Below the pieces are notes generated by a model. The model was given only the letters and a program-made list of their open reading frames with translations, had not been told where the DNA came from and ran no database searches. From Hydractinia symbiolongicarpus (Eukaryota > Cnidaria > Hydrozoa > Anthoathecata > Hydractiniidae): a DNA stretch of 64,000 bases. The number at the start of each line of letters is the position of its first letter. Within the stretch, counting starts at the first letter, position 1. The DNA is taken from contig NC_079878.1 in NCBI RefSeq assembly GCF_029227915.1, positions 29,973,501 through 30,037,500 on the forward strand, given 5' to 3'. The position numbers and the translations under genes were made by a program. Positions 1 to 11,163 of this stretch are shown here, piece after piece.

Positions 1-75
1 TGATGAGACGCTGAATAAAAGAAGTTCAATCGCCGGCAAACGAAAACCCGCCATTTCCCGTGAACCCCGGACTCG

Positions 76-91
76 GCCCGTATAGTCGAAT
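76..91 (+). other. CENP-B-box-like motif, spacer one base short (first example)
   Basis: The sequence GCCCGTATAGTCGAAT matches the reverse complement of the CENP-B box core (NCCCGNNTNNNNCGAAN) at CCCG, at the central T and at CGAA. However, only six bases separate CCCG from CGAA instead of seven. The same 16-mer recurs in most class 1 monomers. In class 2 it reads GTCAAAAG, so CGAA is lost. CENP-B itself is known from mammals, and similar pogo-transposase-derived proteins occur in other eukaryotes. With the wrong spacing this is a resemblance, not a demonstrated binding site. Confidence 0.35.
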
Positions 92-184
92 GTATACAAA
101 GAAAGGACCCTGTGAGTAAACTCATTTCCAAAACGATTTCTTAAATTATCTTTTCACTACTAAAACGCATGAGACTTGTAGTTT

Positions 185-206
185 TCAAAAATGTTTTCAT
201 TTTTGA
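185..206 (+). other. 22 bp perfect dyad (9 bp arms, TTTT loop), first example
   Basis: TCAAAAATG, then TTTT, then CATTTTTGA form a perfect inverted repeat with 9 bp arms. It straddles my arbitrary monomer boundary and recurs about every 203 bp. Variants weaken it. TTTAAAAATG in the left arm changes one pair. CAGAAATG changes one pair. The CTTTTTTGA right arm of the f subtype breaks the start of the stem. The d subtype has CATTTTTGTGAG, which removes only the outermost pair. The arms are AT-rich, so a stable extruded hairpin is not assured, but symmetric protein binding is possible. Confidence 0.7.
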
Positions 207-1015
207 TGAGACGCTGAATAAAAGAAGTTTAATCGCCGGCAAACGAAAACCCGCCATTTCCCGTAAACCCCGGACTCAGCCCGTATAGTCGAATGTATAC
301 AAAGAAAGTACCCAGGGAGTTAAATCATTTCCCGAACGATTTTTTAAATTATTTTTTTCACCACTAAAACGCATGAGACTTGTAATTTTCAAAAATGTTT
401 TCATTTTGATGAGACGCTTAATGAAAGAGGTTTAATCGCCGGCAAACGAAAAACCGCGATTTCCCGTAAATCCCAGGCTTAGCCCGTATAGTCGAATGTA
501 TACAAAGAAAGTACCCTGTGAGTAAACTCATTTCCAGAACGATTTTTTAAATTATTTTTTCACCACTAAAACGCATGAGACTTGTAGTTTTCAGAAATGT
601 TTTCATTTTTGATGAGACGCTTAATGAAAGTGGTTTAATCGCCGGCAAACGAAAACCCGCGGGTTCCCGTAAATCCCGGGTTTGGCCCGTATAGTCGAAT
701 GTATACAAAGAAAGTACCCTGTGAGTAAACTCATTTCATGAACGACTTTTTAAATTATTTTTTCACCACTAAAACGCACGAGAATTGTAGTTTTCAAAAA
801 TGTTTTCATTTTTGATGAGACGCTGAATAAAAGAAGTTTAATCGCCCTCAAACGAAAACCCGCGACTTCCCGTAAATCCCGGACTCGGCCCGTAAAGTCA
901 AAAGTATATAAAGAAAGTACCCAGGGAGTAAACTCATTTCCCGAACGATTTTTTAAATTATTTTTTTACCACTAAAACGCATGAGACTTGTAATTTTCAA
1001 AAATGTTTTCGTTTT

Positions 1016-1218
1016 GATGAGACGCTTAATGAAAGAGGTTTAATCGCCGGCAAACGAAAACCCGCGATTTCCCGTAAATCCCGGACTTGGCCCGTATAGT
1101 CGAATGTATACAAAGAAAGTACCCTGTGAGTAAACTCATTTCCAGAACGATTTTTTAAATTATTTTTTCACCACTAAAACGCATGAGAATTGTAGTTTTC
1201 AAAAATGTTTTCATTTTT
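1016..1218 (+). repeat. Reference monomer (class 1), described part by part
   Basis: This is a typical class 1 unit and serves as a reading key. It opens with GATGAGACGCTTAATGAAAG. Next comes TCGCCGGCAAACG with the palindrome GCCGGC. A CpG-rich segment follows, with CCCG at 1061, 1071, 1080 and 1091. Then come GTATAGTCGAATG and the palindrome GTATAC, a purine-rich AAAGAAAG, GTACCCTGTGAGTAAAC, an ACGATTTTTTAAATT AT-rich stretch and CACCACTAAAACGCATGAG. The unit ends in the left arm and most of the right arm of the dyad. Nine of the 13 consensus CpGs lie in the ~70 bp from TCGCC to GTCGAA, so each monomer alternates a CpG-rich third with an AT-rich remainder. At 203 bp the monomer is close to one nucleosome plus linker, which is an inference about packaging and not something seen in the sequence. 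Confidence 0.9.
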
Positions 1219-2589
1219 GATGAGACGCTGAATAAAAGAAGTTTAATCGCCGGCAAACGAAAACCCGCGACTTTCCGTAAATCCCGGACTCGGCATGTAT
1301 AGTCAAAAGTATACAAAGAAAGTACCCAGGGTGTAAACTCATTTCCCGAACGATTTTTTAAATTATTATTTCACCACTAAAGCCCATGAGACTTGTAGTT
1401 TTTAAAAATATTTTCATTTTTGATGAGACGCTGAATAAAAGAAGTTTATTCGCCGGCAAACGAAAACCTGCGATTTCCCGTAAATCCTGGACTCGGCCCG
1501 TATAGTCAAAAGTATACAAAGAAAGTACCCAGGGTGTAAAGGCATTTCCCGAACGATTTTTTAAATTATTATTTCACCACTAAAGCCCATGAGACTTGTA
1601 GTTTTTAAAAATGTTTTCATTTTTGATGAGACGCTGAATAAAAGAAGTTTAATCGCCCTCAAACGAAAACCCGCGACTTCCCGTAAATCCCGGACTCGGC
1701 CCGTATAGTCAAAAGTATATAAAGAAAGTACCCAGGGAGTAAACTCATTTCCCGAACGATTTTTTAAATTATTTTTTCACCACTAAAACGCATGAGACTT
1801 GTAGTTTTCAAAAATGTTTTCATTTTTGATGAGACGCTGAATAAAAGAAGTTTAATCGCCGGCAAACGAAAACCCGCCATTTCCCGTAAACCCCGGACTC
1901 AGCCCGTATAGTCGAATGTATACAAAGAAAGGACCCTGTGAGTTAAATCATTTCTTGAACGATTTTTTAAATTATTTTTTTCACCACTAAAACGCATGAG
2001 ACTTGTAATTTTCAAAAATGTTTTCATTTTTGATGAGACGCTTAATGAAAGAGGTTTAATCGCCGGCAAACGAAAACCCGCGATTTCCCGTAAATCCCGG
2101 GCTTGGCCCGTATAGTCGAATGTATACCAAGAAAGTACCCTGTGAGTAAACTCATTTCCAGAACGATTTTTTAAATTATTTTTTCACCACTAAAACGCAT
2201 GAGACTTGTAGTTTTCAGAAATGTTTTCATTTTTGATGAGACGCCTAATGAAAGTGGTTTAATCGCCGGCAAACGAAAACCCGCGGGTTCCCGTAAATCC
2301 CGGGTTTGGCCCGTATAGTCGAATGCATACAAAGAAAGTACCCTGTAAGTAAACTCATTTCATGAACGACTTTTTAAATTATTTTTTCACCACTAAAACG
2401 CATGAGAATTGTAGTTTTCAAAAATGTTTTCATTTTTGATGAGACGCTGAATAAAAGAAGTTCAATCGCCGGCAAACGAAAACCCGCGACTTTCCGTAAA
2501 TCCCGGACTCGGCATGTATAGTCAAAAGTATACAAAGAAAGTACCCAGGGTGTAAACTCATTTCCCGAACGATTTTTTAAAATATTATT

Positions 2590-3400
2590 TCACCACTAAA
2601 GCCCATGAGACTTGTAGTTTTTAAAAATATTTTCATTTTTGATGAGACGCTGAATAAAAGAAGTTTAATCGCCGGCAAACGAAAACCTGCGATTTCCCGT
2701 AAATCCCGGACTCGGCCCGTATAGTCAAAAGTATACAAAGAAAGTACCCAGAGTGTAAACGCATTTCCCGAACGATATTTTAAATTATTATTTCACCACT
2801 AAAGCCCATGAGACTTGTAGTTTTTAAAAATGTTTTCATTTTTGATGAGACGCTGAATAAAAGAAGTTTAATCGCCCTCAAACGAAAACCCGCGACTTCC
2901 CGTAAATCCCGGACTCGGCCCGTATAGTCAAAAGTATATAAAGAAAGTACCCAGGGAGTAAACTCATTTCCCGAACGATTTTTTAAATTATTTTTTCACC
3001 ACTAAAACGCATGAGACTTGTAGTTTTAAAAATGTTTTCATTTTTGATGAGACGCTGAATAAAAGAAGTTTAATCGCCGGAAAACGAAAACCCGCGACTT
3101 CCTGTAAATCCGGACTCGGCCCGTATAGTCAAAAGTATACAAAGAAAGTACCCAGGGAGTAAACTTATATCCCGAACGATTTTTTAAATTATTTTTTCAC
3201 CACTAAAACGCATGAGACTTGTAGTTTTCAAAAATGTTTTCATTTTTGATGAGACGCTGAATAAAAGAAGTTTAATCGCCGGCAAACGAAAACCCGCCAT
3301 TTCCCGTAAACCCCGGACTCGGCCCGTATAGTCGAATGTATACAAAGAAAGGACCCTGTGAGTAAACTCATTTCCAAAAGGATTTCTTAAATTATCTTTT
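2590..3400 (+). repeat. Four-monomer unit E-F-G-A', copy 1
   Basis: Monomers E, F, G and A' in this run are duplicated immediately to the right. Diagnostic sites shared by both copies are CCCAGAGTGTAAACGC, GAACGATATTTT, GCCGGAAAACG, AAACTTATATCCCG and CCAAAAGGATTTC. The offset is 810-811 bp; the extra base is one T in TAGTTTT. Confidence 0.85.
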
Positions 3401-4211
3401 CACCACTAAAGCCCATGAGACTTGTAGTTTTTAAAAATATTTTCATTTTTGATGAGACGCTGAATAAAAGAAGTTTAATCGCCGGCAAACGAAAACCTGC
3501 GATTTCCCGTAAATCCCGGACTCGGCCCGTATAGTCAAAAGTATACAAAGAAAGTACCCAGAGTGTAAACGCATTTCCCGAACGATATTTTAAATTATTA
3601 TTTCACCACTAAAGCCCATGAGACTTGTAGTTTTTAAAAATGTTTTCATTTTTGATGAGACGCTGAATAAAAGAAGTTTAATCGCCCTCAAACGAAAACC
3701 CGCGACTTCCCGTAAATCCCGGACTCGGCCCGTATAGTCAAAAGTATATAAAGAAAGTACCCAGAGAGTAAACTCATTTCCCGAACGATTTTTTAAATTA
3801 TTTTTTCACCACTAAAACGCATGAGACTTGTAGTTTTTAAAAATGTTTTCATTTTTGATGAGACGCTGAATAAAAGAAGTTTAATCGCCGGAAAACGAAA
3901 ACCCGCGACTTCCTGTAAATCCGGACTCGGCCCGTATAGTCAAAAGTATACAAAGAAAGTACCCAGGGAGTAAACTTATATCCCGAACGATTTTTTAAAT
4001 TATTTTTTCACCACTAAAACGCATGAGACTTGTAGTTTTCAAAAATGTTTTCATTTTTGATGAGACGCTGAATAAAAGAAGTTTAATCGCCGGCAAACGA
4101 AAACCCGCCATTTCCCGTAAACCCCGGACTCGGCCCGTATAGTCGAATGTATACAAAGAAAGGACCCTGTGAGTAAACTCATTTCCAAAAGGATTTCTTA
4201 AATTATCTTTT
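3401..4211 (+). repeat. Four-monomer unit E-F-G-A', copy 2
   Basis: This is the tandem second copy. The junction near 3400 is a chimera: the A' sequence TTAAATTATCTTTTCACCAC runs directly into TAAAGCCCATGAG of the E flank. At the right end of copy 2 the A' monomer continues into normal AAAACGCATGAG. This is what one unequal exchange inside the shared CACCACTAAA would leave. Confidence 0.85.
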
Positions 4212-4869
4212 CACCACTAAAACGCATGAGACTTGTAGTTTTCAAAAATGTTTTCATTTTTGATGAGACGCTGAATAAAAGAAGTTTAATCGCCGGCAAA
4301 CGAAAACCTGCCATTTCCCGTAAACCCCGGACTCAGCCCGTATAGTCGAATGTATACAAAGAAAGTACCCAGGGAGTTAAATCATTTCCCGAACGATTTT
4401 TTAAATTATTTTTTTCACCACTAAAACGCATGAGACTTGTAATTTTCAAAAATGTTTTCATTTTGATGAGACGCTTAATGAAAGAGGTTTAATCGCCGGC
4501 AAACGAAAACCCGCGATTTCCCGTAAATCCCGGGCTTGGCCCGTATAGTCGAATGTATACAAAGAAAGTACCCTGTGAGTAAACTCATTTCCAGAACGAT
4601 TTTTTAAATTATTTTTTCACCACTAAAACGCATGAGACTTGTAGTTTTCAGAAATGTTTTCATTTTTGATGAGACGCTTAATGAAAGTGGTTTAATCGCC
4701 GGCAAACGAAAACCCGCGGGTTCCCGTAAATCCCGGGTTTGGCCCGTATAGTCAGAAGTATACAAAGAAAGTACCCAGGGAGTAAACTTATTTCCCGAAC
4801 GATTTTTTAAATTATTTTTTCACCACTAAAACGCATGAGACTTGTAGTTTTCAAAAATGTTTTCATTTT

Positions 4870-5714
4870 TGATGAGACGCTGAATAAAAGAAGTTTAATC
4901 GCCGGCAAACGAAAACCCGCCATTTCCAGTAAACCCCGGACTCGGCCCGTATAGTCGAATGTATACAAAGAAAGGACCCTGTGAGTAAACTCATTTCCAA
5001 AACGATTTCTTAAATTATCTTTTCACTACTAAAACGCATGAGACTTGTAGTTTTCAAAAATGTTTTCATTTTTGATGAGACGCTGAATAAAAGAAGTTTA
5101 ATCGCCGGCAAAAGAAAACCCGCCATTTCCCGTAAACCCCGGACTCAGCCCGTATAGTCGAATGTATACAAAGAAAGTACCCAGGGAGTTAAATCATTTC
5201 CCGAACGATTTTTTAAATTATTTTTTTCACCACTAAAACGCATGAGACTTGTAATTTTCAAAAATGTTTTCATTTTGATGAGACGCTTAATGAAAGAGGT
5301 TTAATCGCCGGCAAACGAAAAACCGCGATTTCCCGTAAATCCCAGGCTTAGCCCGTATAGTCGAATGTATACAAAGAAAGTACCCTGTGAGTAAACTCAT
5401 TTCCAGAACGATTTTTTAAATTATTTTTTCACCACTAAAACGCATGAGACTTGTAGTTTTCAGAAATGTTTTCATTTTTGATGAGACGCTTAATGAAAGT
5501 GGTTTAATCGCCGGCAAACGAAAACCCGCGGGTTCCCGTAAATCCCGGGTTTGGCCCGTATAGTCGAATGTATACAAAGAAAGTACCCTGTGAGTAAACT
5601 CATTTCATGAACGACTTTTTAAATTATTTTTTCACCACTAAAACGCACGAGAATTGTAGTTTTCAAAAATGTTTTCATTTTTGATGAGACGCTGAATAAA
5701 AGAAGTTTAATCGC
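4870..5714 (+). repeat. Second copy of the 1-845 segment
   Basis: Same monomer order (A', A, B, C) and same private variants as the window start, with a few substitutions such as CCATTTCCAGTAAACC and GGCAAAAGAAAACC. To its right the monomer changes to subtype D instead of F, which places an exchange point near 5714. Confidence 0.8.
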
Positions 5715-6696
5715 CGGCAAACGAAAACCCGCGACTTTCCGTAAATCCCGGACTCGGCATGTATAGTCAAAAGTATACAAAGAAAGTACCCAGGGTGTAA
5801 ACTCATTTCCCGAACGATTTTTTAAATTATTATTTCACCACTAAAGCCCATGAGACTTGTAGTTTTCAAAAATATTTTCATTTTTGATGAGACGCTGAAT
5901 AAAAGAAGTTTAATCGCCGGCAAACGAAAACCTGCGATTTCCCGTAAATCCTGGACTCGGCCCGTATAGTCAAAAGTATACAAAGAAAGTACCCAGGGTG
6001 TAAACGCATTTCCCGAACGATATTTTAAATTATTATTTAACCACTAAAGCCCATGAGACTTGTAGTTTTTAAAAATGTTTTCATTTTTGATGAGACGCTG
6101 AATAAAAGAAGTTTAATCGCCCTCAAACGAAAACCCGCGACTTCCCGTAAATCCCGGACTCGGCCCGTATAGTCAAAAGTATATAAAGAAAGTACCCAGG
6201 GAGTAAACTCATTTCCCGAACGATTTTTTAAATTATTTTTTTACCACTAAAACGCATGAGACTTGTAATTTTCAAAAATGTTTTCATTTTGATGAGACGC
6301 TTAATGAAAGAGGTTTAATCGCCGGCAAACGAAAACCCGCGATTTCCCGTAAATCCCGGACTTGGCCCGTATAGTCGAATGTATACAAAGAAAGTACCCT
6401 GTGAGTAAACTCATTTCCAGAACGATTTTTTAAATTATTTTTTCACCACTAAAACGCATGAGAATTGTAGTTTTCAAAAATGTTTTCATTTTTGATGAGA
6501 CGCTGAATAAAAGAAGTTTAATCGCCGGCAAACGAAAACCCGCGACTTTCCGTAAATCCCGGACTCGGCATGTATAGTCAAAAGTATACAAAGAAAGTAC
6601 CCAGGGTGTAAACTCATTTCCCGAACGATTTTTTAAATTATTATTTCACCACTAAAGCCCATGAGACTTGTAGTTTTTAAAAATATTTTCATTTTT

Positions 6697-6898
6697 GATG
6701 AGACGCTGAATAAAAGAAGTTTATTCGCCGGCAAACGAAAACCCACGATTTCCCGTAATTCCCGGCTTGGCCTGTGTAGTCGAATGTATACAAAGAAAGT
6801 ACCCTGTGCGTAAACTCATTTCCAGAACAATTTTTTAAATTATTTTTTCACTACTAAAACGCATAAGACTTGTAGTTTTCAAAAATGTTTTCATTTTT
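6697..6898 (+). repeat. Divergent chimeric monomer
   Basis: The unit opens like subtype E (CTGAATAAAAGAAGTTTATTCGCC). It continues with an otherwise rare CCCACGATTTCCCGTAATTCCC and GGCTTGGCCTGTGTAGTCGAATG, which resemble class 1. It also has CCCTGTGCG, CCAGAACAATT and ACGCATAAGACTTG. It looks like an E/B hybrid with several private substitutions. Confidence 0.7.
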
Positions 6899-7508
6899 GA
6901 TGAGACGCTGAATAAAAGAAGTTTAATCGCCGGCAAACGAAAACCCGCCATTTCCCGTAAACCCCGGACTCAGCCCGTATAGTCGAATGTATACAAAGAA
7001 AGTACCCAGGGAGTTAAATCATTTCCCGAACGATTTTTTAAATTATTTTTTTCACCACTAAAACGCATGAGACTTGCAATTTTCAAAAATGTTTTCATTT
7101 TTGATGAGACGCTTAATGAAAGAGGTTTAATCGTCGGCAAACGAAAACCCGCGATTTCCCGTAAATCCCGGGCTTGGCCCGTATAGTCGAATGTATACAA
7201 AGAAAGTACCCTGTGAGTAAACTCATTTCCAGAACGATTTTTTAAATTATTTTTTCACCACTAAAACGCATGAGACTTGTAGTTTTCAGAAATGTTTTCA
7301 TTTTTGATGAGACGCTTAATGAAAGTGGTTTAATCGCCGGCAAACGAAAACCCGCGGGTTCCCGTAAATCCCGGGTTTGGCCCGTATAGTCGAATGTATA
7401 CAAAGAAAGTACCCTGTGAGTAAACTCAATTAATGAACGACTTTTTAAATTATTTTTTTACCACTAAAACGCATGAGAATTGTAGTTTTCAAAAATGTTT
7501 TCATTTTT

Positions 7509-8725
7509 GATGAGACGCTGAATAAAAGAAGTTTAATCGCCCTCAAACGAAAACCCGCGACTTCCCGTAAATCCCGGACTCGGCCCGTATAGTCAAAAGT
7601 ATATAAAGAAAGTAACCAGGGAGTAAACGCATTTCCCGAACGATTTTTTAAATTATTTTTTTACCACTAAAACGCATGAGACTTGTAATTTTCAAAAATG
7701 TTTTCATTTTGATGAGACGCTTAATGAAAGAGGTTTAATCGCCGGCAAACGAAAACCCGCGATTTCCCGTAAATCCCGGACTTGGCCCGTATAGTCGAAT
7801 GTATACAAAGAAAGTACCCTGTGAGTAAACTCATTTTCAGAACGATTTTTTAAATTATTTTTTCACCACTAAAACGCATGAGACTTGTAGTTTTTAGAAA
7901 TGTTTTCATTTTTGATGAGACGTTTAATGAAAGTGGTTTAATCGCCGGCAAACGGAAACCCGCGGGTTCCCGTAAATCCCGGGTTTGGCCCGTATAGTCG
8001 AATGTATACAAAGAAAGTACCCTGTGAGTAAACTCATTTCATGAACGACTTTTTAAATTATTTTTTCACCACTAAAACGCATGAGAATTGTAGTTTTCAA
8101 AAATGTTTTCATTTTTGATGAGACGCTGAATAAAAGAAGTTTAATCGCCGGCAAACGAAAACCCGCGACTTTCCGTAAATCCCGGACTCGGTATGTATAG
8201 TCAAAAGTATACAAAGAAAGTACCCAGGGTGTAAACTCATTTCCCGAACGATTTTTTAAATTATTATTTCACCACTAAAGCCCATGAGACTTGTAGTTTT
8301 TAAAAATATTTTCATTTTTGATGAGACGCTGAATAAAAGAAGTTTATTCGCCGGCAAACGAAAACCTGCGATTTCCCGTAAATCCTGGACTCGGCCCGTA
8401 TAGTCAAAAGTATACAAAGAAAGTACCCAGGGTGTAAACGCATTTCCCGAACGATTTTTTAAATTATTATTTCACCACTAAAGCCCATGAGACTTGTAGT
8501 TTTTAAAAATGTTTTCATTTTTGATGAGACGCTGAATAAAAGAAGTTTAATCGCCCTCAAACGAAAACCCGCGACTTCCCGTAAATCCCGGACTCGGCCC
8601 GTATAGTCAAAAGTATATAAAGAAAGTACCCAGGGAGTAAACTCATTTCCCGAACGATTTTTTAAATTATTTTTTCACCACTAAAACGCATGAGACTTGT
8701 AGTTTTCAAAAATGTTTTCATTTTT
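7509..8725 (+). repeat. Six-monomer HOR unit, variant copy (F-B-C-D-E-F)
   Basis: Starts fall at 7509, 7711, 7914, 8117, 8320 and 8522. Monomers two to six have the same types and order as the two following units. The first monomer is F instead of A, so this unit looks like the product of an exchange that replaced A. Confidence 0.8.
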
Positions 8726-9944
8726 GATGAGACGCTGAATAAAAGAAGTTTAATCGCCGGCAAACGAAAACCCGCCATTTCCCGCAAACCCCGGACTCAG
8801 CCCGTATAGTCGAATGTATACAAAGAAAGTACCCAGGGAGTTAAATCATTTCCCGAACGATTTTTTAAATTATTTTTTTCACCACTAAAACGCATGAGAC
8901 TTGCAATTTTCAAAAATGTTTTCATTTTTGCTGAGACGCTTAATGAAAGAGGTTTAATCGCCGGCAAACGAAAACCCGCGATTTCCCGTAAATCCCGGGC
9001 TTGGCCCGTATAGTCGAATGTATACAAAGAAAGTACCCTGTGAGTAAACTCATTTCCAGAACGATTTTTTAAATTATTTTTTCACCACTAAAACGCATGA
9101 GACTTGTAGTTTTCAGAAATGTTTTCATTTTTGATGAGACGCTTAATGAAAGTGGTTTAATCGCCGGCAAACGAAAACCCGCGGGTTCCCGTAAATCCCG
9201 GGTTTGGCCCGTATAGTCGAATGTATACAAAGAAAGTACCCTGTGAGTAAACTCATTTAATGAACGACTTTTTAAATTATTTTTTTACCACTAAAACGCA
9301 TGAGAATTGTAGTTTTCAAAAATGTTTTCATTTTTGATGAGACGCTGAATAAAAGAAGTTTAATCGCCGGCAAACGAAAACCCGCGACTTTCCGTAAATC
9401 CCGGACTCGGCATGTATAGTCAAAAGTATACAAAGAAAGTACCCAGGGTGTAAACTCATTTCCCGAACGATTTTTTAAATTATTATTTCACCACTAAAGC
9501 CCATGAGACTTGTAGTTTTTAAAAATATTTTCATTTTTGATGAGACGCTGAATAAAAGAAGTTTATTCGCCGGCAAACGAAAACCTGCGATTTCCCGTAA
9601 ATCCTGGACTCGGCCCGTATAGTCAAAAGTATACAAAGAAAGTACCCAGGGTGTAAACGCATTTCCCGAACGATTTTTTAAATTATTATTTCACCACTAA
9701 AGCCCATGAGACTTGTAGTTTTTAAAAATGTTTTCATTTTTGATGAGACGCTGAATAAAAGAAGTTTAATCGCCCTCAAACGAAAACCCGCGACTTCCCG
9801 TAAATCCCGGACTCGGCCCGTATAGTCAAAAGTATATAAAGAAAGTACCCAGGGAGTAAACTCATTTCCCGAACGATTTTTTAAATTATTTTTTCACCAC
9901 TAAAACGCATGAGACTTGTAGTTTTCAAAAATGTTTTCATTTTT
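8726..9944 (+). repeat. Six-monomer HOR unit A-B-C-D-E-F, 1219 bp
   Basis: This is a complete unit in the order A, B, C, D, E, F. The next A starts exactly 1219 bp later. Diagnostic sites include TTGCAATTTTC in A, CATTTAATGAACGAC in C and CGGCATGTATAG in D. All recur at the same offset in the next unit. Confidence 0.9.
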
Positions 9945-11163
9945 GATGAGACGCTGAATAAAAGAAGTTTAATCGCCGGCAAACGAAAACCCGCCATTTC
10001 CCGTAAACCCCGGACTCAGCCCGTATAGTCGAATGTATACAAAGAAAGTACCCAGGGAGTTAAATCATTTCCCGAACGATTTTTTAAATTATTTTTTTCA
10101 CCACTAAAACGCATGAGACTTGCAATTTTCAAAAATGTTTTCATTTTTGATGAGACGCTTAATGAAAGAGGTTTAATCGCCGGCAAACGAAAACCCGCGA
10201 TTTCCCGTAAATCCCGGGCTTGGCCCGTATAGTCGAATGTATACAAAGAAAGTACCCTGTGAGTAAACTCATTTCCAGAACGATTTTTTAAATTATTTTT
10301 TCACCACTAAAACGCATGAGACTTGTAGTTTTCAGAAATGTTTTCATTTTTGATGAGACGCTTAATGAAAGTGGTTTAATCGCCGGCAAACGAAAACCCG
10401 CGGGTTCCCGTAAATCCCGGGTTTGGCCCGTATAGTCGAATGTATACAAAGAAAGTACCCTGTGAGTAAACTCATTTAATGAACGACTTTTTAAATTATT
10501 TTTTTACCACTAAAACGCATGAGAATTGTAGTTTTCAAAAATGTTTTCATTTTTGATGAGACGCTGAATAAAAGAAGTTTAATCGCCGGCAAACGAAAAC
10601 CCGCGACTTTCCGTAAATCCCGGACTCGGCATGTATAGTCAAAAGTATACAAAGAAAGTACCCAGGGTGTAAACTCATTTCCCGAACGATTTTTTAAATT
10701 ATTATTTCACCACTAAAGCCCATGAGACTTGTAGTTTTTAAAAATGTTTTCATTTTTGATGAGACGCTGAATAAAAGAAGTTTAATCGCCGGCAAACGAA
10801 AACCTGCGATTTCCCGTAAATCCCGGACTCGGCCCGTATAGTCAAAAGTATACAAAGAAAGTACCCAGGGTGTAAACGCATTTCCCGAACGATATTTTAA
10901 ATTATTATTTCACCACTAAAGCCCATGAGACTTGTAGTTTTTAAAAATGTTTTCATTTTTGATGAGACGCTGAATAAAAGAAGTTTAATCGCCCTCAAAC
11001 GAAAACCCGCGACTTCCCGTAAATCCCGCACTCGGCCCGTATAGTCAAAAGTATATAAAGAAAGTACCCAGGGAGTAAACTCATTCCCCGAACGATTTTT
11101 CAAATTATTTCGGCACCACTAGAACAAATGAGACTTGTAGTTTTCAAAAATGTTTTCATTTTT
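9945..11163 (+). repeat. Six-monomer HOR unit A-B-C-D-E-F, 1219 bp, second copy
   Basis: Same order and length as the preceding unit. The E monomer differs at several sites: TTTAATCGCC instead of TTTATTCGCC, ATCCCGGACTC instead of ATCCTGGACTC, and GATATTTTAAATT. These make it resemble the E copies near 2.6 and 3.5 kb. The regular six-mer ends here, at the divergent H monomer. Confidence 0.9.

Larger units (their letters stand above)
1..845 (+). repeat. Segment duplicated at 4870-5714 (offset 4869 bp)
   Basis: This run of four monomers plus the start of a fifth (A', A, B, C) shares private variants with 4870-5714. Examples are TTTTCACTACTAAAACGC, the B monomer with CGAAAAACCGCG and CCCAGGCTTAGCCCG, and AAAACGCACGAGAATTG. 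The offset measured on two of these is 4869 bp, 24 monomers. The match ends at GCCCTC (845) versus GCCGGC (5714). The left limit is cut by the window edge. Confidence 0.8.
1..11163 (+). repeat. Domain I: A-B-C-D-E-F monomer family
   Basis: Six subtypes recur in this domain. A has CCCGCCATTTCCCGTAAACCCC. B is class 1 with CCCGCGATTTCCCG. C has CCCGCGGGTTCCCG and GAACGACTTTTT. D has GACTTTCCG and CGGCATGTATAG. E has AACCTGCGATTT and GGGTGTAAACGC. F has TCGCCCTCAAACG and GTATATAAAG. Two minor forms also occur: A' with GAAAGGACCC, and G with GACTTCCTGTAAATCCGG. The order by start is A' 2, A 205, B 408, C 611, F 814, B 1016, D 1219, E 1422, F 1625, A 1828, B, C, D, E, F, G, A' and so on. It becomes regular A-B-C-D-E-F toward the right end. 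No gene or non-satellite DNA is present. Confidence 0.85.

Noticed and set aside
76-91. True CENP-B box
   Set aside because: The spacing between CCCG and CGAA is six, not seven. I looked for a canonical 17-mer on both strands of the consensus and found none, so only a box-like resemblance is reported.
6970-7200. Minus-strand open frames of 60-144 codons recurring in most monomers
   Set aside because: They are the same satellite read antisense. A 203 bp period is not a multiple of three, the frames break at every small indel, substitutions show no synonymous bias by eye, and there is no start context, domain or unique flank. They are repeat shadows.
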